Source: Paludibacteraceae bacterium
Lineage (GTDB): Bacteria > Bacteroidota > Bacteroidia > Bacteroidales > Paludibacteraceae
DNA: 9,852 bases
Direction: 5' to 3'
Assembly: GCA_017646225.1 (NCBI GenBank)
Contig: JAGCMZ010000018.1
Span: forward strand, 1 to 9,852
Part shown: piece by piece, positions 1 through 5,496 of the stretch
How positions within the stretch are numbered: position 1 is the stretch's first letter
Layout of the letters: each line of letters begins with the position of its first letter
Made by a program: the position numbers and the translations under genes
Notes under the pieces: generated by a model
What the model saw: only the letters and a program-made list of their open reading frames with translations
What the model was told of the DNA's origin: nothing
Database searches by the model: none

Positions 1-1
1 A

Positions 2-73
2 GAACCAGAACCAGAGCCAGAACCTGAACCAGAGCCAGAACCTGAGCCAGATCCAACTCCTGATCCAGAGCCA
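2..73 (+). repeat. Glu-Pro/Asp-Pro linker repeat, upstream copy
   Basis: Degenerate six-base units of the form GA(A/G)CC(A/T) encode eight Glu-Pro pairs, then DPTPDPEP. Its last 24 bases (50-73) match 689-712 in the second linker with one mismatch. It is an interdomain spacer typical of modular secreted enzymes and probably continues upstream of the window. Confidence 0.85.
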
Positions 74-1234
74 GCTACTACTATTACCATTAGTTTTGCT
101 AGCGATTGGGAAACTGCTAATTTCTATGCATGGACTGCCGATGGTGAAATTACCGCTACTTGGCCTGGTGACGCTATGACTGCAGCTGACGGTAAATTTA
201 CTTACGAACTTACTTTGCCAGAAGGTGCTTACAGCTTTATCATCAACAATGGCAATGGAACTCAAACTGTAGATACCGAAGGTGTTGCAGAATCTACCTG
301 TTTTGTAATTGACGAAAACAAAGCTGGTAAATGGACCTTGGCTGTTTCTGCAGATTGCGAAGCTACCGATCCTAAACCAATTGAAACCAGCTACGTGCTT
401 ATGGGTGTAGGTGGTGATTGGAATACTGGTATTGCCATGACTCCTAATCCAGATAATGCTGACGAATACGTAGTAATGGGTCAAGCTATTTCTGCAGCTA
501 CTGATGCTGTAAAAGTAGTGGTATTTAGCGCAGAAGGAACTATCTATTGCAGTACTGTAAAAGAAGGTTCTGCCGCTTATACCCAAGACGCTATGCAAAA
601 CATTGTTTTGGAAGACGGTACTTACGACTTCTACTACAGCATTTCTGAAAATGCTATTTACATTGGTGCATCGTTGACTCCTGATCCAGATCCAACTCCT
701 GATCCAGAACCAGATCCAGAACCAGATCCAGAACCAGATCCAGATCAACCTGTTACTTATACCGATGTATATGTACGTGGTAATTTCAACGGCTGGGGTG
801 AATCTTGCATGATGACCACTACCGACGGTGACTACTATGTATACGAAGGTGAATTGGCATTGGAAGGTGAATTCAAAATTGCATCGCAAGATTGGAGCAC
901 CATTAACTTTGGTGGTGGCTTTGAAATCACTCCTGGTGTAGCCCAAGTATTGACAGCAGGCAGCGATGCTAACTTGACCATTGCTTCTGTTTTGGCTACC
1001 AAAATTGAATTTACCGTATCGACTGGCGAATTGTTGATTACTGCTACAGTAGTAGACAGTGTTGACGAATTGGCAGAATTGTCAATCTACGCTACCAATG
1101 GTACCATTTATGCAGACTGCGAATTTGCTATCTATAACTTAGGTGGTATTGACGTAACCGCACAAAATGGTTCGTTAGAAGGTAACTACGTTGTGAAAAC
1201 TCAAAAAGGAAGCTTGCTAATTAGCGTTTGGTAA
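2..1234 (+). CDS. Secreted multi-module starch-binding protein, C-terminal part, with T9SS-type sorting domain
   Basis: The frame is open from base 2, so the start lies outside the window and the ATG at 176 is internal; 410 residues are visible. They run: a Glu-Pro/Asp-Pro linker (about 1-24); a CBM26-like starch-binding module (about 25-120) with the FYAWT...ATWPGDAM pattern and an IINNG strand; a second beta-rich module (about 128-225); a second Asp-Pro/Glu-Pro linker (about 228-250); and a module (about 251-349) with YVRGNFNGWG and FKIASQDWSTINFGGG, resembling modules of Bacteroidales alpha-amylases and SusE/SusF. The last 58 residues contain LSIYATNGTIY, FAIYNLGG and LEGNYVVKT, the layout of a T9SS type A C-terminal domain. 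I infer a surface or secreted starch-active enzyme (GH13 likely) or starch-binding protein, with the catalytic part upstream and unseen. The domain calls are pattern recognition; the enzyme assignment is not proven. A terminator follows at once. Confidence 0.85.
   Translation, partial: EPEPEPEPEPEPEPEPDPTPDPEPATTITISFASDWETANFYAWTADGEITATWPGDAMTAADGKFTYELTLPEGAYSFIINNGNGTQTVDTEGVAESTCFVIDENKAGKWTLAVSADCEATDPKPIETSYVLMGVGGDWNTGIAMTPNPDNADEYVVMGQAISAATDAVKVVVFSAEGTIYCSTVKEGSAAYTQDAMQNIVLEDGTYDFYYSISENAIYIGASLTPDPDPTPDPEPDPEPDPEPDPDQPVTYTDVYVRGNFNGWGESCMMTTTDGDYYVYEGELALEGEFKIASQDWSTINFGGGFEITPGVAQVLTAGSDANLTIASVLATKIEFTVSTGELLITATVVDSVDELAELSIYATNGTIYADCEFAIYNLGGIDVTAQNGSLEGNYVVKTQKGSLLISVW
683..742 (+). 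repeat. Asp-Pro/Glu-Pro linker with 12-bp tandem repeats
   Basis: The unit GATCCAGAACCA occurs three times in perfect tandem (701-712, 713-724, 725-736) and is followed by a partial unit. It encodes DPEP repeats between the second and third beta-sandwich modules. Perfect nucleotide identity between units suggests recent expansion by slippage, so copy number may differ between strains. Confidence 0.85.
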
Positions 1235-1260
1235 CCTTAAATCAAATCAAATCACACGCG

Positions 1261-1295
1261 GTAGAGGCATCGTTATGATGCCTCTACTTTTTTTT
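1261..1295 (+). terminator. Strong rho-independent terminator
   Basis: The stem GTAGAGGCATC (1261-1271) pairs perfectly over 11 bp with GATGCCTCTAC (1277-1287) around a five-base loop, and eight T residues follow directly (1288-1295). It sits 26 bases after the stop codon of the secreted protein and separates that unit from the next operon. Confidence 0.95.
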
Positions 1296-1347
1296 ATTTT
1301 GTTGATAAAAAAAGAGCAAAAAAAGACCCATTTTTTTCATTTTCGTA

Positions 1348-1377
1348 TTGCATTTATTAAAAATATTTTTATTTTTG
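1348..1377 (+). promoter_or_regulatory. Bacteroidetes-type promoter for the PH-like operon
   Basis: TATTTTTG at 1370-1377 fits the Bacteroidetes -7 consensus TAnnTTTG. A TTG at 1348-1350 lies 19 bases upstream, in the place expected for the -33 element. Transcription would start near 1382-1385, leaving a leader of about 30 bases before the ATG at 1413. The leader has no Shine-Dalgarno-like sequence, as is usual in this phylum. The region is very AT-rich, so a chance match is possible. Confidence 0.6.
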
Positions 1378-1412
1378 TAAATCATTATTAACTAATTTAA
1401 AATCATTTAACT

Positions 1413-1856
1413 ATGTCAAAATTGAAATCAGGTCTTCTTTTAGGCGAAGGCGAAGAAGTAATCATGGAGTTGGAAGCAGAATTGTGGGCTGAAGGCTCAA
1501 ACATTATCCAAAAAATTATAGGTCAAATTAGAAAATTAGTTAACTTTCTTTTGGGCTTCAAACGCGAAGGTTTTATCGTAATTACCAACAAACGTGTAGT
1601 TGAAATCACTTCATACCGTGCTTTGTGGGTATTGAACCAAGGTAGAGAAGTAAAAATCTTGACCCCAGGTTCTATTAAAGAAGTAGGTTATATCAAAATG
1701 GGTATGTTCTGTGGTTGCTTCTGTCAAGCTTATCAGTTGTACTATGAATCGTTCACACAAAGAAATTCTGTTCTTTTGTCGTCCATTGATAGTGAAGATG
1801 CCGCTCAAAAACTAGTAGACTCGTTCTATCAAGCTATTTTTGGTGCTAAAATGTAA
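1413..1856 (+). CDS. Small bacterial PH-like domain protein, function unknown
   Basis: The product has 147 residues, no signal peptide and no convincing membrane helix, so it is probably cytoplasmic or membrane-peripheral. Residues 10-27 (LGEGEEVIMELEAEL) and 53-65 (GFIVITNKRVVEI) match the usual opening of bacterial PH-like (YdbS/SHOCT-associated) domains: a 'GE.ii' segment, then a beta-hairpin in which a 'lT.kRv' strand describes how the protein is sensed or anchored. An amphipathic stretch (about 30-50) separates these strands, and the end (127-143) is a C-terminal helix as in PH folds. Unusual is a C-x-C-x-C cluster (Cys100, 102, 104). It is the first gene of a tight operon, three bases before the next start and preceded by its own promoter. 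Two membrane proteins follow, which suggests it docks on them or on the membrane. The domain call is by pattern; the role is unknown. Confidence 0.8.
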   Translation: MSKLKSGLLLGEGEEVIMELEAELWAEGSNIIQKIIGQIRKLVNFLLGFKREGFIVITNKRVVEITSYRALWVLNQGREVKILTPGSIKEVGYIKMGMFCGCFCQAYQLYYESFTQRNSVLLSSIDSEDAAQKLVDSFYQAIFGAKM

Positions 1857-1859
1857 TTC

Positions 1860-2294
1860 ATGCAATCAGGTATAGATACCCCTAAACGGTATATTTATCT
1901 CAACACCTATGCTTTTTTGTTGCTTTTGGCAGCAATTAGCATAGGTTGTTTGCCTTTATACAAACTAGGTACTTGGTATGTGGTGGCGCAGGTGGTTGTA
2001 GCATTCCTACTACTATCGTATGCCATGAAGATATTCAAGCAATTCCAAGCAAAAAAAAGGCGCTATCACAAACTTATTGAAATTAACCAGCAAGAATTGG
2101 TGCCCGAGAGCTTTGAAGAGTACATGCAAGCTCCTTGCGGAAGGTTGTTGGTAAGGGTAGTATTGGATGATATCAATCATCCCGAGGCCTATCCTGCACT
2201 CAAAAAACTAAAAGCACCCTTAAAACAGCGCATCAAAATGGCCTGTGTGCCTAAAAAAACAGTTATTTACGTTGCTAAACCACCCGAAAAATGA
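1860..2294 (+). CDS. Two-helix inner-membrane protein of unknown function
   Basis: The product has 144 residues and I do not recognise the family. Two hydrophobic segments at about 14-34 and 38-57 form a tight hairpin. They are followed by a strongly basic stretch (about 60-71, with KKRRYHK) and a soluble tail of about 80 residues. By the positive-inside rule both ends lie in the cytoplasm. The tail contains QAPCGRLLVRVVLDD (about 90-104) and ends in a short beta-like segment, TVIYVAK. The start is three bases after the previous stop, and the stop overlaps the next start in an ATGA, so translation is probably coupled on both sides. Its position between a PH-like protein and another membrane protein suggests one small membrane complex, but nothing in the sequence shows what that complex does. 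Confidence 0.8.
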   Translation: MQSGIDTPKRYIYLNTYAFLLLLAAISIGCLPLYKLGTWYVVAQVVVAFLLLSYAMKIFKQFQAKKRRYHKLIEINQQELVPESFEEYMQAPCGRLLVRVVLDDINHPEAYPALKKLKAPLKQRIKMACVPKKTVIYVAKPPEK

Positions 2295-2989
2295 GTATCT
2301 TTTATATCATCTTATTTGCTATACTATTAGCGATTGTTCCAGCCTTGTTTATCTGGAAAATGTTTCTCCCCCTTGAATCGAAAAAAGAAAAAGGTGTTTA
2401 CATAGCCATAACCGTTGTGTTATTCCTTATTTTGGAAATCGGTTTTATTATGACAGCAGCATTGCCTGCCAAAATTAATAGCATTATAGACCAGGGTGTT
2501 GTAAGTGTAGAATCGTATGTGACATCTATCGATTCTACGTTTATGGACAAACCATTGGATGCCAAACAATTGCAAGAGGTGATTACGAATTCGAAACAAC
2601 TGAAATACGAATTGGAATCGAATCAAGACGCGAACTTGATTATTCAGTTGGTAGGCATTGATGCTTTTTTAAGCAGCATGGAAGATTTTGCCGAAAACAT
2701 CGATTCGTATGTAGTGCGCTTTGAAAAGGACAATGTAGAATTTACGTTCCGTAATGCCTTGTCGTACATTAAACAAGACATACAACCTGCCATTTACTTT
2801 GTGGCCAAAGTGATAGAAATTATTATTCTTATCATTGCGTTTATTGTTTATTTGGTTATTTTGATTGTGTATTTTGGTAGAAAAAAAGGTTGGTTTGGCT
2901 ATCTAGGAACTCCCAAAGTGTTGTATGCCGAAGACGATGCCAAACAAGATGCCCAAGAAACAAAATCATCCAAAGATTTGATAGAATAA
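2291..2989 (+). CDS. Three-helix membrane protein with large external domain, function unknown
   Basis: The product has 232 residues and I do not recognise the family. Hydrophobic segments lie at about 3-24, 36-58 and 167-195. The basic stretches after the first and third (SKKEK near 30-34, GRKKG near 196-200) place those parts in the cytoplasm, so residues about 59-166 should face the periplasm. That domain is acidic and mostly helical in character, and it contains no cysteines. The tail (about 211-232) is a charged, low-complexity segment rich in Asp, Lys, Gln and Ser. The ATG overlaps the previous stop (ATGA at 2291-2294). After the stop there are 66 bases to the glycosyltransferase start and no hairpin terminator, so read-through into the glycosyltransferases is possible. 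Confidence 0.8.
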   Translation: MSIFYIILFAILLAIVPALFIWKMFLPLESKKEKGVYIAITVVLFLILEIGFIMTAALPAKINSIIDQGVVSVESYVTSIDSTFMDKPLDAKQLQEVITNSKQLKYELESNQDANLIIQLVGIDAFLSSMEDFAENIDSYVVRFEKDNVEFTFRNALSYIKQDIQPAIYFVAKVIEIIILIIAFIVYLVILIVYFGRKKGWFGYLGTPKVLYAEDDAKQDAQETKSSKDLIE

Positions 2990-3035
2990 CGTGCCTTCTT
3001 GTTGCAAAAATAAGGCGAAAAATGCAGAAAAACGC

Positions 3036-3043
3036 TATATTTG
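3036..3043 (+). promoter_or_regulatory. Putative -7 box of a promoter for the glycosyltransferase operon
   Basis: TATATTTG matches the TAnnTTTG consensus exactly. No TTG occurs at the expected -33 distance; the nearest, at 3002-3004, is about 31 bases upstream. The start site would fall near 3048-3051, only a few bases before the ATG at 3056. This box overlaps an in-frame TTG at 3041, which argues against translation starting there. Confidence 0.45.
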
Positions 3044-3055
3044 CAATACAAGAGC

Positions 3056-4333
3056 ATGATTGTGAAAAAGGTACTTATAATAACCTATTATTTTCCACCC
3101 AGTGGTGGAGCTGGTGTACAGAGGTGGCTAAAAACAATGAAGTTTTTGCCCGAATTTGGTATTGAGCCGGTTATTTTAACGGTCGATGCCAAATTTGCCT
3201 CGTACCCACAGCTAGATCCTTCTATGATAGATGAGGTGCCTGCCAACTGCAAGGTTTATCGCACCAAAAGCCGCGAAATTTTATCGTTGTACAAAAAGGT
3301 ATCGCCCAATAAAGAGGTGCCTTATGGCGGCTTTGCCAACGAACCCCAACCCAACTTGTTTCAAAAAATAGCCCGTTTTATTCGGGGTAATTTCTTTTTG
3401 CCCGATCCACGCAAGGGTTGGAACAAGTATGCTTACCAAAAAGCCTGCGAAATCATTCAACAAGAGGGGATTGAAACAGTCATTACCACCAGTCCGCCGC
3501 ATTCTACGCAATTGGTGGGCTTAAAACTAAAAAAGAAATTTCCTTCTATACAGTGGATTGCCGATTTGCGCGACCCATGGACGGAAATCTACTACAACAA
3601 AGATTTGTACCAAACCCAATGGGCACAAAACAAAAACCTGCGCTACGAACGTAGTGTATTGACCCATGCCGATAACATCATTACCGTGAGCGACGATTGC
3701 GCTAAGTTGTTTAACCAAAAGGTAGCAACTGAATTGCCCATTACCGTTTTGCCTAACGGTTACGATCCGGACGACTTTGCACATCCCAATACTATTCCCA
3801 GCAATGGAAAAAAAGTATTGTCGTACGTGGGTGTGTTTAGTCCACAATATCGCATGGATGTGTTGGTAAAGGGGTTGCAACAAATAGCCGATGCTTGGAA
3901 AGATAAATTGCTGCTCAGATTTGTGGGGGTAGTTTGCGACGAGGCAAAACAGTTGCTGACTCAAATACCATACGAGGTAGAATACATAGATTACGTGCCA
4001 CATGCCAAAGCGGTAGATTACATGTGCTCGGCAGATGTGCTGTTGTTGTGTATTCCCGATATTCCCAATAACCAGGGTATCTTAACGGGCAAACTGTTTG
4101 AATACTTGGCTGCCCAAAAACCTATTTTGCTAGTGGGACCCAAAGAGGGCGATGCCGCTACCATTCTAAATAAATGCCAAGCGGGCAGTTGTTGTTCCTA
4201 TCATTCGGATGAACTTGCCCATTATTTGGATACTATCTTGCAAGCAGATACAAACCTTTCTTCAACCTACTATCAACAATACTCGCGACGTTATGCCGCG
4301 CAACGGTTGGCAGAAATGATTCAACAGTCATGA
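3056..4333 (+). CDS. Glycosyltransferase, GT4-like (GT-B fold)
   Basis: This enzyme of 425 residues should transfer a sugar from a nucleotide donor to a lipid-linked or surface-glycan acceptor at the inner face of the membrane. The N-terminal Rossmann domain opens with VLIITYYFPPSGGAGVQRW (about 6-24), the signature start of a large Bacteroidetes GT4-like group. ADLRDPW (about 169-175) is also typical. The C-terminal donor domain has SYVGVFS (about 256-262) and ILTGKLFEYLAAQKPIL (about 342-358), where the Glu of FEYLA is the nucleotide-sugar contact. Length is normal. The frame is open back to a TTG at 3041, but that codon lies in the -7 box, so I chose ATG 3056. GTG 3062, giving MKKVLIITYY, is also reasonable because many relatives start that way. 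The stop overlaps the next start (ATGA, 4330-4333). Donor and acceptor cannot be told from sequence. Confidence 0.9.
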   Translation: MIVKKVLIITYYFPPSGGAGVQRWLKTMKFLPEFGIEPVILTVDAKFASYPQLDPSMIDEVPANCKVYRTKSREILSLYKKVSPNKEVPYGGFANEPQPNLFQKIARFIRGNFFLPDPRKGWNKYAYQKACEIIQQEGIETVITTSPPHSTQLVGLKLKKKFPSIQWIADLRDPWTEIYYNKDLYQTQWAQNKNLRYERSVLTHADNIITVSDDCAKLFNQKVATELPITVLPNGYDPDDFAHPNTIPSNGKKVLSYVGVFSPQYRMDVLVKGLQQIADAWKDKLLLRFVGVVCDEAKQLLTQIPYEVEYIDYVPHAKAVDYMCSADVLLLCIPDIPNNQGILTGKLFEYLAAQKPILLVGPKEGDAATILNKCQAGSCCSYHSDELAHYLDTILQADTNLSSTYYQQYSRRYAAQRLAEMIQQS

Positions 4334-5496
4334 AAGTCTTAATCATATCGCGTGGTGTGCCAACGGCTAAAGCTCCGCTCAATGGAATATTTGAGTGGGA
4401 CCAAGCCCTTGCCCTTAAAAATGCAAACGTAGATGTGGCATTTTTGGCTTTAGACTTTAGAAAAATAACCGAAAAACGCTTCTGGGGTATTCGTAGGTAC
4501 GTTCGTGAGGGAATTTCTGTGTTTGAATTATCGTTGCCAACTGGAGTGTATCGGCGTGCATTGGGCTTGTTGCAATTTTGGTGCAAGCAAATGTATAAAA
4601 GGGTAGAGAAACATTGGGGCAAACCCGATGTGTTGCATTCGCACTTTTATTTTATGGGAGCGATTGCTGCCCAATTGCCTGCTTTGTCGGGTGTGCCTTT
4701 GGTGCATACCGAGCATAGCAGCAAACTAAACAAGTCGCTAGACGCTATCTCGTCGCTCGATAAAAAATTAGCCCAAAAGGCTTTTGCTGCCGCATCGTGC
4801 ATTACGACGGTATCTACTGCGTATGCCTCGGTGTTGGCGCAGAATTTTGCTGTAAGGGCGCAGGTGCTTCCCAATGTGTTGGCGTTGTCTTCATCGGGCA
4901 CTTTTTCCCTATCGGTCAACAACACGTCGACAAGCTCAGTGACCGAGGGGGAGCCAATCACCCCTTTTACTTGGGTATCCGTAGGGCGTTTAATCCAACC
5001 CAAGGGATTTGATACCTTGTTAGAAGCTTTTGCTCAGACCCTTAAAGAAGATGCAAACCAACAATTGCAGATAGTGGGCGATGGGTCTTATAGAGGTGCA
5101 TTGCAAACTAAAATACAGCAGTTGCACCTAACCGATAAAGTAAAATTATTGGGTGCGATGCCGCGCAATAAGGTGCAAGAATGCCTTGCTAACGCACATG
5201 CGTTTGTGTTGCTGTCGCAATCGGAAACCTTTGGGGTATCGTACATAGAGGCCATGGCATTGGGTTTGCCAGTAGTGGCAACTTGTTGTGGGGGACCATC
5301 CGATTTTGTCAATGCTACCAATGGATGCTTGGTACCGGTGGGCGATGCAGCAAAAGCAGCCGATGCCATGTGCAAAATAAAAGCACAATATGCAACGTAT
5401 CAACCCCAGCAAATTGCCAATGAGGTGCTTCAAAAATACGCCCCAGCATCGGTGGCAAAACAATTGATAACCCAATACCAAATGCTACTGCCATGA
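4330..5496 (+). CDS. Glycosyltransferase family 4 enzyme (GT-B fold)
   Basis: The product has 388 residues, a usual length. The N-terminal domain starts MKVLIISRGVPT and carries PDVLHSHFYFMG (99-110) and HTEHS (126-130). The donor domain begins with FTWVSVGRLIQPKGFDTLLEAF (213-234), followed by IVGDGSYR. It holds the retaining-GT4 E-x7-E motif in SETFGVSYIEAMALGLPVV, with Glu299 and Glu307, then GGPSDFV where relatives have GG..E. These features make it a retaining transferase using a nucleotide sugar, probably acting on a lipid-linked glycan. Residues 187-207 between the two domains form a Ser/Thr/Asn-rich stretch whose DNA contains a palindromic REP-like sequence (4912-4946); it keeps the frame and lies in a linker, so activity is probably preserved. 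The start overlaps the previous stop, and the end overlaps the next start, both as ATGA. Confidence 0.92.
   Translation: MKVLIISRGVPTAKAPLNGIFEWDQALALKNANVDVAFLALDFRKITEKRFWGIRRYVREGISVFELSLPTGVYRRALGLLQFWCKQMYKRVEKHWGKPDVLHSHFYFMGAIAAQLPALSGVPLVHTEHSSKLNKSLDAISSLDKKLAQKAFAAASCITTVSTAYASVLAQNFAVRAQVLPNVLALSSSGTFSLSVNNTSTSSVTEGEPITPFTWVSVGRLIQPKGFDTLLEAFAQTLKEDANQQLQIVGDGSYRGALQTKIQQLHLTDKVKLLGAMPRNKVQECLANAHAFVLLSQSETFGVSYIEAMALGLPVVATCCGGPSDFVNATNGCLVPVGDAAKAADAMCKIKAQYATYQPQQIANEVLQKYAPASVAKQLITQYQMLLP
4912..4946. repeat. Palindromic REP-like sequence inside the GT4 gene
   Basis: TCGGTCA (4912-4918) and TGACCGA (4940-4946) form a perfect 7-bp inverted repeat around 21 bases that contain TCGACAAGCTCAG. 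On the minus strand this reads GGTCACTGAGCTTGTCGA, which resembles a dispersed palindromic repeat that I recall from many Bacteroidetes genomes and that translates as TELVEV; the minus-strand frame here reads VTELVDV. The left arm has four to six extra bases compared with the simplest form I remember. The plus-strand frame stays open. Only one copy is in the window, so its repeat status is inferred from memory. Confidence 0.55.

Noticed and set aside
701..742. Short tandem repeats considered as a CRISPR array
   Set aside because: The units are 12 bp with no spacers and keep the reading frame of a Pro-rich linker, so they are coding repeats.
2890..3165. 91-codon plus-strand frame between the membrane protein and the glycosyltransferase
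   Set aside because: It overlaps two well-supported genes in another frame and crosses the promoter region; the sequence is basic and unlike any protein family.
3527..4003. 158-codon open frame on the minus strand
   Set aside because: It lies wholly opposite the first GT4 gene, has a composition rich in His, Tyr and Phe typical of an antisense shadow, and shows no recognisable domain.
4233..4622. 129-codon minus-strand frame across the junction of the two GT4 genes
   Set aside because: Antisense to two intact genes joined by an ATGA overlap; no start signal or domain supports it.
4647..5003. 118-codon minus-strand frame containing VTELVDV
   Set aside because: It is antisense to the second GT4 gene; the VTELVDV stretch is simply the palindromic repeat read on the other strand, not evidence for a protein.
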